Positions 25,831-37,827 are shown, counted from the first letter of the stretch. The stretch: DNA of 64,000 nt from Castanea sativa (GCF_040712315.1 NC_134015.1:8087945-8151944), one strand, 5' to 3'. Program-made: numbers and translations. Notes: a model not told the origin generated them from the sequence alone.

Positions 25831-25988
25831 TTATTTTTAATACAAAATATAAATTCTATACTAACCTAATTTAAGTGTATATATGTGTGAAATTTCTTAT
25901 TAGAGACTTAAACTTTAGTCTTTATCCAGTCTCACTCTACAAGAACTTTGTATTTGTAGGGTAACCATTACACCAGGAGTGCGTAATA
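25830..25988 (-). mobile_element. SINE, diverged copy
   Basis: Plus-strand order TTTTTAATACAAAATA, AACCTAATTTAAGTGTATAT, ACTCTACAAGAACTTTGTAT, GGGTAACCATTACACCAGGAGTGCG matches the better preserved SINE at 61257-61417. The poly(A) is read as an A/T-rich tract at the left, so orientation is minus. Confidence 0.7.
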
Positions 25989-25989
25989 A

Positions 25990-26830
25990 TTTAACTTTAT
26001 CTAAATGACTTGACGTTGGTTGGCCTTATCCAAATTAATTAATTTGGGACTTTTCTACTAATTTGGATTTTGGACTTACCGAGTTTAGGTAATATACTAA
26101 TATTGTCCACAAAAGTAAGAAATAGACTATATGTGCCGACCAAGAAGCTAAAAAAAAAAAAATGCTAGCATAAGCTTGGACTGTTGAGCTCTACCAGTTT
26201 TTGTATAGAATCTGCACGCAACGCAATACATGACTGTTAGATACGTAACACCTTTTCTGCCATATACATATGGCATAAAGTCTCTATATGTTTGAACTTT
26301 GAACTCGCAAGAAAAGATCTTGTTTTATTTTATTTTTTTTCAAATTAGTAGTTGGTACGTTCAGGGATTTGATGATGTCCCATGATGCTCTAGAACTTGG
26401 TAGCGTGGGGCTTATCTTTGCCATCTTAACTCTCAACTCTCAGGTTGGACCTTGTCCAATATGTTTCTTTTGTTATTTTGGATATGGTTCGCTATTCATA
26501 ACCTACAGCTAGCTGACCAACAGAACCGTGGAAAGGAAGAGTAAGGAACATAATTCGGTATGAGTCTTTGTCATATATATTGATTGTAATCCTTTCATGC
26601 TATATGTTTGAAGGAATTTCATGACATGATCAGGGTTGAAACGAACCCTCTCTTGCCCACTCGTACGTCTTCCTTTCCCTTTGAATGATATATACAACTA
26701 CTGGCATTCGTACTCGTAGGTACAAATTTCTCCTCATAGCTCACTATACGTACCCTGTTAATACCAGGATCACATCTTTATTACACTACCCAGAAAACAG
26801 GAAAAAAAAAAAAAAAAAAAGGAGAAGAGA
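25990..26830. other. Duplicated spacer, no gene
   Basis: Part pairs with 56510-57500 in copy 2. No gene recognised. Confidence 0.45.
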
Positions 26831-26837
26831 CAAAAAA

Positions 26838-27020
26838 TACTATTTTAGTCCTTACATTTTGGGATTACCGTCAATTTAGTCCATATATTTTGACAAAAGT
26901 CAATTTAATCCCTAGTATATTTGACTTACAATCAATTTAGTCTTTATCGTTAACTCACTGATAGAAAATGCTTACATGGCAAGTGGTTTACCTTGTTGGC
27001 ACACATGTGGTTAACATAAT
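26838..27020. mobile_element. One-sided MULE-like terminal repeat remnant
   Basis: Recurring TCAATTTAGTCC-type motifs at 26842-26990 are typical of terminal inverted repeats of a plant MULE-like MITE family (compare 22664-23030). The opposite end was not found, so it is a remnant or an over-call. Confidence 0.4.
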
Positions 27021-27302
27021 AATATAAAATCAATTAATTAAATTTTTAAAAAGCCACATAAGCATTTTGATAATAAATAAATCAATGTCAGACACAAAAT
27101 TTCTATAAAAAATTAATTAAAAGGAAAAAAAATAAAGATAATAATTTTTTTTAATCCTCACTTTATTTTCTTTTGAATTCTTGCACTTTCTTATTTTCCA
27201 AACACAATACCCACCAACACCTAGCAACACCACAAAATGAAATCAAATCCCAATAGTTTAGCCAAAAGTTTCCATCACCTCTCCTTCTCTCTCATTCTCT
27301 CA

Positions 27303-27330
27303 CAGACACACACACACACACACACACACA
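27303..27330. repeat. (CA)n microsatellite
   Basis: About 14 CA units downstream of a CT-rich stretch. Confidence 0.9.
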
Positions 27331-27339
27331 GAAATCTCA

Positions 27340-28080
27340 ATCTATAATTTCCAATAACCATGGTTGAGAGTGGTGGAGCAAGAGGAGATCTGCAGTGGCT
27401 TTGAGCGAGGCTTCGGTAGATAAGCATTCCCAGCTCTTGCAATGCTACACATATATAGAAGCTAGTACCATATGTATCAAAAACCAAGATGAAAAGGAAA
27501 AAAAAACGTATATGTACTTTATGATCATCATTCACGATTTAGTTCAAAATGTACCTTTAACAGCAGTGGTAAACGAATACACTGAGGGGTCAATTTCATT
27601 TACGAAAAATGATGGAACAATTTCAAAGAAACAGTGAATTAAAATGCAGATGTGAGTGACAGAAAGAAAGTGGTGTAAACTCTTAAAGGGTAGCGAGGTG
27701 AAGAAGTGGTTCTTGATATGGTTTCTTGTATATAATGAGATTCACCATAAATCTAAGAAAATAAAGTACTACGTACATCATCATACTCTGTGAGTATTTA
27801 ATATTTACTTATAAAAAAGAAACACTAATTATTTATTGAATCATTGATGTCTTTATTGAAAACACAAGGTGTCAACCAATTAAATATAAGCCTCTTGATA
27901 AACATTCATTAATATGTCTCTATAGGCATGTTAGTTATTTTAAGGAGTGTCAACCTTCTATTTTAATTATTTGATCTTAGCTTCTATTAAACCAAACGTG
28001 TTAGGTGGTTAACAATCCAAATGAAATCATTGAAGTTCTTTTTTGTCATTTTTATGTGAATTATTTCACCGCATTAAGTG
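27340..28080. other. Duplicated spacer, no gene
   Basis: Collinear with 58635-59340 (shared TAAGCATTCCCAGCTCTTGC). No gene seen. Confidence 0.5.
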
Positions 28081-28084
28081 ATTA

Positions 28085-28504
28085 AGAGACTTGGTTTAGA
28101 GCAATTTTGGATCATATCACTCAAAAGTCATAACTGAGTTATCAAAACACGTGAGACCCACACAAATTTTTTTGTTTGGCTTGGTTTTCAACCCTTGTTT
28201 CTATCACTCAATTCTTTGATTTTTGAGTGATGAGTTATGAAAACTGAAAACACATTTTAGGTGTTTTCAAGTTATGGAAACAAAGTTATGATGGCATTTT
28301 CGTAATTAACCTCACATACCCAGCCGCAATGTTTGACAAACTTTGGGATTTTTTTTTTGGTGAAACCCAGCGCAACTGTTGAAGTTGAAAACTGGGTCTG
28401 AGTTAAGGTGCCAAATAGGGGGTTTGGAAAATTGGGGTATATTAGTGATAAGTGATAAGTGATGAAAATTGAGTGATGACAAATTACAAACCAAATAGGC
28501 CCTT
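28085..28504. mobile_element. Possible MITE (about 420 bp)
   Basis: Right end TGATGACAAATTACAAACCAAATAGGCCCTTA has the AAACCAAATAGGCCC terminus common to plant hAT/PIF MITEs, and the left part has partly complementary TCACTCAAAAGTCATAACT. An internal palindrome pairs GTTATGAAAACTGAAAACAC with GTGTTTTCAAGTTATGGAAAC (about 28229-28280). Target duplication unclear. Absent from the matching place in copy 2. Confidence 0.5.
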
Positions 28505-28620
28505 AATTACCGCAATCCACATAGGGTTTATTTCAATTATTATTAATTACTCTTTAGGAGTTGTTTAATATTTTATCTTAATTACTTAAAGGATGATAAA
28601 TTAATAAAGAATATTACAAA

Positions 28621-29002
28621 GCTACTAAATTCTAATAGTGAACTCGTTGAATCATTGGAGATTTTTAAATTATTTTTTATTAAAAAGTTTGAATAAATCA
28701 TTAAAATAAAATAGAAGGATTTTACTAATGTGTGGGCACACAATAATATAATATTTTTTTTAGAAAAAGTTTTATTGAGAATTGAAAAAGTTTTAACAAC
28801 TTTTTCAAATCCCGATAAATTTTTTCTAATAACAGATTTGTTAATATATACCTTACGTACATACATTAACCGGACCCAAAATAGAAAGCATATTTTTAAT
28901 TTTTTATGGAGGACCATTGCATATCCATTCATCTAATTCCGGCCTCCACTCCATCCTACAATTATTTTTTATTTTTATTTTTATTTCTTTAAAAGATCCA
29001 TC
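28621..29002. other. AT-rich spacer
   Basis: Open frames on both strands are AT-driven; no family recognised. Confidence 0.45.
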
Positions 29003-29005
29003 TTA

Positions 29006-30047
29006 GAGCATTCTCATCAGATGTTTCAAAAAAAATTTCATTTTAACACATCAAACACCTACTTTATCATTTTATCACATCATTATACAATATATCATTT
29101 ATCAGATATTTTATCCTTCACTTCTATACATTAAAATAATATTTACTACACATTAAAATAATATATTTCCTTCTCCAATCATCATCATCATCAACACCAA
29201 CAACAACAATGGCAGCACAACACCATTGCCGCAACAACGGCCACCAACAACCACGCCACAACAACGGCCACAGCCACCATCGGCACAAACCCACATCCAC
29301 CACTGGCAAAAACCCACATCCACCACATCAAACAAACCCACATCCCACATCTACCACTGGCACAATCCCACATCCACCACCGGCACAAACCCACTTCCAC
29401 CAAATCAAACAAACCCACATCGCAAATCCACCAAATCAATTATAAAATTAATTACAACGAGCAAAGATCGGACATACACCGAGACATACGACAAGAGTTT
29501 CAGATTCGCGAGCTCTGGGTTAGGTCGGCAAGCTTCAATCGGCGAGCTGAGTTTCAGATCGGCAAGCTCTGCTTCAGATCAGCGAGTCCCTCCAGCAAGT
29601 CCCTTTAGATTGGCGAGTCCCTTCAATCGGAATCGTCTTCTTCTTCGTGACAGAAAAAAAAAATAGAGAAAGAAGCGCAGAGAAAGGGAACGGGAGAAAA
29701 AAAAAGGAAAAAAAAAAAAAAAACCCGAAGCCAGTGAAGATGTTGGAGAAGAAAGAAGAAGAAAAAGGGAAGAGGGAGTGACTGAAACGAGGAACAGTCG
29801 GAGGAAGAAAGAAGGAAAAAAGAAGAGAGAAGAAAGAAAAAGTAATAAAAGAAGAGAGAGAAAGGAATAAAGAATTTTTTTTTAACACACCGGTCCGTAC
29901 TGTTCCAAAGATGGAACAGTACTGTAGCATATCTCAAATTTTTGAGACATTTGACACAGCTGATGAAGCTTCTTTTTTTGTGTTTGATGTTTCAAATGCG
30001 TTATATTATAGCATTTAACACAATTAAGACACCTGATGATAGTGCTC
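29006..30047. mobile_element. PIF/Harbinger-like non-autonomous element (1.04 kb)
   Basis: Flanked by the 3-bp duplication TTA (29003-29005 and 30048-30050). Terminal inverted repeats GAGCATTCTCATCAGATGTTT (left) and, on the minus strand at the right, GAGCACTATCATCAGGTGTCTT. A TTA duplication with GAGCATTCTCATC ends is typical of Tourist/Harbinger-type elements. The inside has a CCACATCCACCA-rich minisatellite (about 29285-29425), imperfect 'GGCGAG/CTTCAGATC' repeats near 29515-29630 and a purine-rich tract (29645-29880). No transposase is visible. Confidence 0.8.
29209..29666 (+). repeat. Minisatellite and low-complexity passenger of the Harbinger-like element
   Basis: Plus-strand frames are open only because of Thr/His/Pro repeats (ACATCCACCA units of about 21 bp) followed by repeated TCGGCGAGC-like segments. 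No start context, no homologous domain. Treated as repeat rather than a gene. Confidence 0.6.
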
Positions 30048-30049
30048 TT

Positions 30050-31327
30050 ACAATTCTAGTGAAGTCATATGTAAAAAAGCTGCCTCTGTCGTTAGTGACA
30101 CAGGCAGTGATGTCATCAGAAAACTTCCACAATCGAAAACTTTCATAAGAATATTGCACGGCGCAAATAGTAATTACTCCTTTGAGAGTGAATTTTAAAA
30201 AGTGAGTGAAAATATCAAAAGTCAAAGTGGAAAGGTTAAAAAATAAAAAGTGAAAAATGAATTAATGAAGATGATTTAATGATTTTAATTACAAACTCTA
30301 TCTTAGAATTTTTAGAGCATCTTAATCCAAGGCCACAATGGCTGACAGATTGATAAAAACCCCAAAATTACACGTTACAACTATCTATCATGTATGTGTA
30401 ACAAAGTGTGTGTAATAAACACTAGTCTAAAAATTAAATTTTAATTTCTCTTTTAGCTACCTCAATAACAACATCATCAACAATAACTATGGGTCCAACT
30501 CTATACGAGTGAGTGATGTATATTAATTGTTCGTTTTGGCCTACATTTGATATGGGTCAATGTATTCTTAAGACAATTGAAGCCCAAATTCAATATCTGA
30601 ACTTTCAATATTACGTTTCTCTACAGAAAGAACTTTCAATATTAATCCATGTCCATTCTAGCCCAAAATTTATCCAATTTCCATATTTTTTTGTGTGTTC
30701 CCAAAGAAGGGAGAAACTCCCGAAAGGTTTAGACAAATCAGCCATATTTTTAAAAAATATATGTGAATGGGTTATATATTAGAACAATAACTTCAATAGA
30801 AATGGTTCCTTCCAAGACAAGTCCTTTTTTGTTTGAAGGGGGAGGGGATCATAGTTATCAGAACCAACTGGACTTATGGTTAAACTATCAAGCCAATGAA
30901 CGAACAAAAATTCGGGCCACAATGAAAGAAATACCAGATTAGCAAAAACACTCAATTAAAGTTTAAAACAACAAAAACAGATGGCGTTTCTAAAAAAACC
31001 ACATGGTTTACTTTGAACAGTCTAATTTTTTAATCTGAAGTAATTTTGATTAAAAAATCATATTTTTCTTAAATTTCACATATTTATTTATGGATTTTTT
31101 TTTGTATTTTAATTTTAAACTTGAAATAAGTAGTGAAAAGAAGAATTCAAGTGTCCTATTTTTTAGTCATTTTTATATATAAAATTTCACACATTAAATT
31201 CTATTTTTGAATAAAATTTCTGAACAATAATATTCTATTAATTTTTATATATACAATTTCACACCTTAAATTCTATTTTTGAATAAAATTTCTAAAAAAT
31301 AATATTCTATTAATTTGAATATTTGTT
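30050..31327. other. Duplicated spacer, no gene
   Basis: Pairs with 62235-63928; the copy-2 version has about 650 extra bases (about 62470-63120). No gene. Confidence 0.5.
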
Positions 31328-32282
31328 TAAACACAGATTTATCATGGTCACTGTTCCTCATATATGGTACAGTGGTGTTGACAGAACAGAGTTCATTCTC
31401 ATCCCTATCATCTTCTACATCTACGCAGTTACCAAGATGATTTTATGAAACTGGCCCGTTTGAAAGCAACCGAATGAAAAATTTTAGTCATACCAAGAGT
31501 AGGAACATATGTAGAAATAACCCAATTTACTAGACTGGTGTTAGAGTACAATTTTTGCACATCTTTGGGCCAATGAAACTTCTTGTTTCGAAAAATGGAG
31601 CAAATTCAAAACCCATAACCCACGAAATGCAGCCCAAAGAACTCAAGGCCTGCGAGCAAGCCATACAAAGAGATCATATCAGCAGGAGGAGATGGGCTCA
31701 TTTTAGTCCCACGTGATCAGCCCAAAAGCCTACTGACATGGACAACAAGGCTCACCAATGGATCAAGTCAAAAGCCCATATATTAGACCGAAGATGCTAA
31801 CTCTATATGCATTTTGAGCAAATTTAAAATTTGGGTCCACAAAGACAACCCAAAAAGCCATTAATATGGCCAATGAGCAACAAATAGGAATGGTTAGATT
31901 GGGCTCCATAAAGTCAGCAGCGAACCAAACCAATACAGCCAGGCAACTAATGAAGAGTGGCCCATTTGAGCCCACGGAATCGATATCAACTAAGCAAGGG
32001 TCCAGTACTAAATCAAAAGCTGATATTAAAAAAAATTCCTTCATCATAATATGGACCAAGCCCACACACAACAGAAAAGGAGCCAGCAAAGGAAAATAAA
32101 AAGGAGAAATAGGTTGGAGAGATAAAAGGGTCATTAGCATGCATCACTTGGGCCCACTTAAAGATCTTTCAAATGAGCTTGGAACACTTGTGACTGTGAG
32201 TAAAGGAAAGGGAGTAAAGGACGAACTAATGGAAAGGGATGAAGTTTTGTGTTTTTTGGTTCTGAAATAGAGGACATAGTAA

Positions 32283-32777
32283 TTAAACTTTCCAGAGAGT
32301 TTCTCCGAGAAGGTCAACTTCTGGATCTCCTGCTTCATATCTTTTTTTAAGAAGCTGCTGGGAAGACTTTTTCTTCTGTCTTTTCTGCTGTTTTTCAACA
32401 AATTCTTCTTCTTGACAATCTGTACAGTCACAAACATCCCACCATATATGGCCGGAGGATGATTTTCCTTCATAGCAAGGTTTTTCATTTTCTCGAAATG
32501 CCTTGATTTGAAGACCTTCATGACCTTCATATGAGATTGGTTGGATCATAGCCATTTGAGTAGGAAAGACTGTCACTTCTTCTTTTTCTGGTGTGGCTGC
32601 CATAAATCTAACTTCAACTTCACCATTTTCGTTTCTGATGAAGAAATGAGTTTTGGACTGGATTGGCTGGGCTGCCTGATGAAGATTCTCGGATTTTGTG
32701 ATCCATGATTTTAGAAAGAGTTTTGTCATCTGCTCTTTATTCAACTGTCTTAGAACAAATGTGCACATAGGCGTCAT
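32283..32777 (-). pseudogene. Polyprotein-like fragment downstream of the movement protein
   Basis: 164-residue open frame with ordinary protein composition: a Cys cluster CDCTDCQEEEF at about residues 115-125, then a basic stretch KQQKRQKKK. Order after the movement-protein part suggests it belongs to the same ancestral polyprotein. The internal Met start is probably not the real one. An overlapping frame (32144-32530) carries the sequence further, implying a frameshift near 32290. Function unknown; the Cys/His content does not match a standard zinc knuckle. Confidence 0.5.
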
Positions 32778-32833
32778 GCTTGGGTCAACTTGGATTTAAA
32801 GAGCATCATTAGACTAGGCTATCTCTGGTATAG

Positions 32834-33100
32834 CTATGTCAAAAGCATGGTTTTGGAGTTTGTAGGCAAGCTGATAATGGAGTGTAATTGCAAAAGTATC
32901 ATGCACTTGTGAAGCACTTGTGATCTGAACTTGGACTTTAAGAGCATCACAAAGGTGAGGGTCTTTAAGAGACATGTTAAAATTGGGGAAAAGGGTGACA
33001 AAGACTGTTCCTGCATTGAAGGTGGTTTGGACGGTTCCTATAACTGCATTATAGTATTCAAAAAATCTAGAATCAATAAGAGAAATTCTAGAAGCTATAG
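32834..33100 (-). pseudogene. Movement-protein-like middle part, frameshifted
   Basis: Continues the preceding fragment on the same strand, but the plausible coding signal changes frame at least once in this interval, and the one open frame reported by position (32834-33016) is out of phase with the likely original. Together with stops, this shows an old decayed copy. No intact reading frame is present. Confidence 0.45.
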
Positions 33101-33104
33101 GGAG

Positions 33105-33524
33105 TCATTTTTTGCCATGAAAAGTGAGTGCCAGTCTTACTGCACCAAAATGGAGGTGAGTGTAACCTTGTTTTTGCCATGGAATTACAGATTCTCGAGG
33201 AAGGGCAAGGGTGATAAAGTTTTCTTTTTTACTAGCTGGAATGTTGAACTGGTCAAACTTAAAAGTTTCGACATATTCTTTTACACTAGAAGGATGAGAA
33301 GGACCTAAAAACTTTTTTATGGATTTTTTGAAAGTATTTTGAGGTTTATCAAAGATAGTATAAGGATTTACAATAGGAAAATCAGTAATAGGAATTTTAC
33401 TATTTTCAGGTACATGAGAAATTTCATATAAGTAGTCTAGTCTATTTGCAGTGGATTTTCGAAGGGAAAGATCACACGTAGTTGTAATGGTATCTGAAAC
33501 TGTTGAGGATGATGAACTAGCCAT
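33105..33524 (-). pseudogene. Movement-protein-like N-terminal part, broken
   Basis: 139-residue open frame starting MASSSSSTVSD. Its C-terminal half (about residues 100-137, including LALPRESVIPW and FGAVRLALTFHG) resembles the 30K-superfamily movement protein found at the N-terminus of caulimovirid polyproteins and in related plant repeats; such proteins bind plasmodesmata and move viral genomes between cells (family knowledge). The frame stops at 33105 and homology appears to continue in other frames further along the minus strand, so the gene is frameshifted. It cannot make a complete protein. The family assignment is from memory of conserved motifs and needs a profile search. Confidence 0.6.
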
Positions 33525-34219
33525 GATAGTTTCTAAAAAGAAGAATTGTTTTCCTAAGGTCTGACATGACTAAAACGCCACTTCTAGGCTCACACGTCCA
33601 CAAGATGACTCAGGAAAAATAGGTTCTTTGAAACTTTTAAGAACAACCTTTTGTGTTCTACTTGATTATCAAATCCAGTGTTCTGATGTGATAAATACAT
33701 AGGATCCACTTATTGTGACAACTGTAAATCACAGAGCATACTAATCAGGACAATAATCAAAGTATACTAATCAAAGGAGAGTGAAACTATTTTCATGGCA
33801 AGGCTTTGATACCAATTATAGGGATAGGACAGACGAACTAAAGGAAAGGGAGTAAAGGACGAACTAGGAAGCTACTAGTAAAACCAATAAATAATCTCAC
33901 AGTCACAAGTGTTGGAACTCATAAAACCAAAAAAGAATATTTGCTTTGTTATACGTCTTACCCGACATTATCTTTTCTTTCCATTCAATTTGACATGAAA
34001 CAATCACCATTAAAGCAAGATTACCATGATCCCTTAAATTCAACAAATTGAAAAGGGAGTTTTTCCTTTGGGTAGCATTCTTTATGGAGCTCAATCAACT
34101 AGGTTGCTACTCTATGGGAAAAGCCAAAACCAATTCATCCTCCCAAGATCAACACAGCTTAATGCAATGAGTTTTTATACCCAAATAGTCATAATTGATG
34201 TTCTCCCAACTTAATGAAT

Positions 34220-35880
34220 TTGCATCAGACAAGCCATATGCTATATATTTTAACAAAAGATTTACTAAATGAACCCAAAAACAACTCACATCATATGCCT
34301 ATACATATATAATCATTGAGGAATAGCAACACTAAAGTACAAAATGTGAGAGCTGAAAATTGAAGGAATCATGACAAAAGGTTTAATAGAAATAATTTAT
34401 TTCTAAACTGGTTGGGAGGAAAATTACTCAAACTCATTCTTCACTTGTATTTTTAGTCGTGTGATTTGAAAAAAAAATGTGACTTATCTGAATAATATAC
34501 TTGAATAGTTTTATAAATCATCATATAATAGATTGAGGAAGAACCTTGTGTTTTTTTTTTTTTTAATAATTTTATTATTATTAAGTAAGAGAGGGAGATT
34601 TGAACTTTGACGGTGTTCATTAGAAACATTAGGAATTGTTAACCCTCTATTTTTGTGTATTAGTAAACCAAAATAGGAAAAAATTTATAGGAAAATAAAA
34701 AAGTAATTTTAACTTTGTGTGTGAGGGGCCAACCTTTGAAAAAAAAAAATACTAGTATGTATATTAACAAAATGAATTTTAATTCTGACTCTTAAATTTA
34801 TGTACTCCCCCCCCCCCCCCTCTCGACCCAAGAAATCTAACAAATATTTAACAAGAAAAATCTATAATAAAAAATGCATATATAAAATCTTTAGACAAAT
34901 CATAAATATAGTTTACGCAAAAACAATAACAACAAATCAATTACAAATCCTAGTAAAAAAATCACAAAAACCCAATAACTTTTACCAAATTTCTCCCTCT
35001 CATTTGAGAGCTCTATGCCCCTTTCAAATGACTTTACCTTCATAGCCATAGAGACAACTCCTATGCCACATATTGATCGCTTATCCACATATTAGTTAGA
35101 CCTTGAAAATATTAAGACGTGCCGATTGACTTACAAAACTCTTGATTATAAAATCTTATTATTAAATTTTTTCAAAAGAAAAAATACAATTAATAATTAA
35201 TAAATTAATGCTAGTAATGCAACTTTGTCAACCTCTAGTATTGATATTCTAATTTTTTTTTAAATCTTTGAACAAAGAACTTCGGCCCCTAAGTTTGAAT
35301 TCTGATTCCATCCCTCTATATATATACACTTTTTTTCACACAATAAGATAAAATTTTAACAGATAATGAGGCAAGAATGCCACTGTAAACCTTTGATTTG
35401 CTTTGCAGTGTCCATGGGCAATGTGGTATTTGATCTGAGATCAAAAAATGAAAACAAGTTTGACAGTTGATCCTCATGGGGGCGTGTGCCTCTAAGCTTG
35501 ATCGTTTTAAGGGTCTTCCCTATAATGGTCGATCTCTAAAACACTAGAAGTCCATGATCCATTTCTCCCTTTACTGTCCAAATAAAGATGACTATATTTT
35601 GGTACTAGAACCGACATCTTGATCATAATTAAGTGGTTTCCTTTGAGATATATTCGGATATTCCTCGTTGTCATTGCACTTTCCCAGAAGCACCATATAA
35701 TAAAACTAATTATATATGATAACAACAAGTCAATGTCTTTTTGTGAAACTAATAACAAGTCAATGTTCACATTATCACTAAGTCAAGGTTTCTTCGTTTG
35801 GACTACGCCTTTGCCGGGTCAATTTATATGTCTCAAAATGCCTTTAAAGTTCAGAAAGATTAGGTTTGTACCTTCAATCT
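34220..35880. other. AT-rich copy-2 spacer, no gene
   Basis: Contains a 14-base C-run (34807-34820) and AT-rich low-complexity frames. No gene recognised. Confidence 0.5.
34807..34820. repeat. Poly(C) tract
   Basis: Fourteen C in a row, rare in this AT-rich DNA; length may be a sequencing or assembly variable. Confidence 0.85.
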
Positions 35881-36806
35881 CTCATCAAATGCTACATCTA
35901 TGGCTATGGGGGTATATCTTCATTGTGAGTATACTGCAAAAACTCTTCTGTGGCATTGAGGCGTTAATGTCTTATATAATTTGTGTTATTAACAACACTT
36001 CCACTTGTTTCACCTTGCAGCGTCAGAAGTCTAAGGAGTAGGGACGATTACCTTGTAATTAAAGCTGCTATTTATCAGCGAAAGCGGTACGTACGTTCTT
36101 TAGACTTTTTAGAACATTTTTCCTTTTCTTTTTGTTCTATTTTTCATTTTCACGAGAACTAAACGGATCGATACATGTGTCTAGAACCTGCTAGACCCTG
36201 TTTCTAGGCTGGAAAATTGCGAAAATTGTCTGCATCGTAGGGTTACATGTGGTTTGATATATACACACACATGGAAGTAATATCTCAATATTTGGTCATA
36301 CTATTTCACTCCATTTTCATGAGACATCCAAAAAACTCCATGAATCAATAATGTAGTGGATTAAATGTCATACTATTTGGCCTGTTGTATGATTTTGACC
36401 AAACTTGATTAAGGTTTAGGGGTTTAAAATGTTGTTGGTTTAATACAATATGTTGGAATCAAGCTTGTTAGTAATCTAGGTCTGTTTTGGTTTGGTTAAG
36501 GGAACAAGTTAATTTGATACCAATTAAAGTGTGTGTGTGTATATATCGACCGAGGTTCAATAGTTGAAACATCATGTTTTATAAGTGAGAAATGACATGA
36601 CTTAGCACCTCTTTATATATCCTCTTTAATTTTAATTTTTCTGTATTAACCATAAAACTTTCCCGATGCAATTAGTATATGATGATATTTATTTGCAAAG
36701 TTTTAGGGGTATTTATACTAATTTAGTGGTTGACGCTACATATATAATAAATTAATAATTGCAATTTTGGTAAGAATTGCTATTTTTGATTCTTAATGTT
36801 ATAACC

Positions 36807-36911
36807 AAGGAAGTCAATACCGTACCAGAGGCTGTACCGGTTTGGTCACCGGTACGATATATTTCGGATACTGGTCAATACCGGTGTACCGTTTCGAGTT
36901 TACCGCTATTT

Positions 36912-36951
<40 letters not shown>

Positions 36952-37397
36952 AAAATATCTAGAATCATGTTTATAAACATATAATATTTCACTTATATTA
37001 TAGTAAATATAAAAGTTTATTATAAAACATTACCTCAATTCAGAACAAATTATTCATAATTTTAGACTTTAGTATCAAATAAAAGAAAAAAAAACACAAT
37101 ATAAAAAATAGAAAGCTTAGTTGTTCATTGCATACTAAGAAAAAAAATAATACTAAGAAGTTAATGTAAATAAGTTACCATTATACCTTTACAAAAATTC
37201 AAAAATTACAAAACTAAAAATAAAAAAAAATAAAAAAAGCTTTTTTCTGTACCGGCCGGTACGCCCGGTACCGGCCGGTATTGCCCGAAATTGGCCGGTA
37301 TGGCCGGTACGCGGCCGGTACGGCCGGTATTTTTTCCGGTACAATATAAAAGTGTACCGGTACCGGTGCACTGGCCGGTACGGTATCGGCCACACTG
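36807..37397. mobile_element. CCGGTA-rich MULE-like element with 9-bp target duplication
   Basis: Flanked by perfect 9-bp repeats GTTATAACC (36798-36806 and 37398-37406). Both ends carry many copies of the palindromic hexamer-like unit TACCGGCCGGTA/ACCGGT: left about 36827-36905, right about 37251-37390. Inner sequence is AT-rich with (TA)n(CA)n at 36911-36951. The 9-bp duplication is typical of Mutator-like insertion; the ends are subterminal-repeat-rich rather than simple inverted repeats. No coding sequence. Confidence 0.75.
36921..36951. repeat. (CA)n microsatellite
   Basis: About 15 CA units following a short TA run, within the CCGGTA element. Confidence 0.9.
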
Positions 37398-37749
37398 GTT
37401 ATAACCTTATAATCTTATAGGTGTTAGGTGTTAAAGTTTAAATAAGAATGATAACATAATGTGTTTGGGGTTTGGAAAAAAAAATTGAAAATATTAAACA
37501 CATCTCAAACCCACCCAATTATCTTACTATGAGTTGGGTTGAATGAACACGCTTAGGTTAGGTATACAAACTAAATTTGAATATTTAAAATATTATTTAA
37601 CGAAAATTTTAAAAGAATTATACCAAATTAAATAATATTAAAAGACAAACATATTTACTTATTATCAGAAATCCTTGTTTTTATGTCCATAATAATTTGT
37701 TTTTATGTCCATAATAATAATAATAAAGGTTTGTTAGTAATTTAAAATT

Positions 37750-37763
<14 letters not shown>

Positions 37764-37822
<59 letters not shown>
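37764..37822. repeat. (TA)n microsatellite
   Basis: Alternating TA for about 58 bases after an A-run. Confidence 0.95.

Positions 37823-37827
<5 letters not shown>

Larger units (their letters stand above)
14151..31327. repeat. Segmental duplication, copy 1 (about 17 kb)
   Basis: Collinear blocks shared with copy 2 (copy 1 / copy 2): 14151-14640 / 31328-31800; 14940-15170 / 31960-32190; 17000-17330 / 33930-34260; 19980-20340 / 35915-36260; 22270-22640 / 38110-38480; 23150-23300 / 51320-51470; 23500-25330 / 51510-54290; 26080-26500 / 56510-56960; 27420-27790 / 58635-58960; 27790-28060 / 58960-59340; 28510-28620 / 62100-62180; 30150-31327 / 62235-63928. Same orientation throughout. Similarity by eye is moderate with many indels, so the event is old. 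Edges are approximate. Confidence 0.75.
32183..33913 (-). mobile_element. Small retroid-like unit with virus-type movement-protein remnant
   Basis: On the minus strand, from high to low coordinates: a short terminal segment, a primer-binding-like site (33802-33815, TTGGTATCAAAGCC, near the initiator Met-tRNA complement used by caulimovirids and many LTR elements), a leader of about 280 bp, a broken movement-protein gene, and a terminal segment. A 28-bp direct repeat is at both ends (32201-32228 and 33839-33866), and a perfect 18-bp inverted repeat AACACTTGTGACTGTGAG lies outside it (32183-32200 and 33896-33913). No protease, reverse transcriptase or integrase is seen. It sits between blocks shared with copy 1, so it was inserted. 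Classification (endogenous pararetrovirus fragment or small LTR element) is uncertain. Confidence 0.6.

Noticed and set aside
29574..29937. Two overlapping Phe/Ser-rich minus-strand ORFs
   Set aside because: Translation of a purine-rich low-complexity tract inside a transposon.
31763..32140. 125-residue hydrophobic minus-strand ORF
   Set aside because: Arises from a GCCCA-rich duplicated segment; the paralogues at about 14700-15100 and 61800-62100 do not keep the frame.
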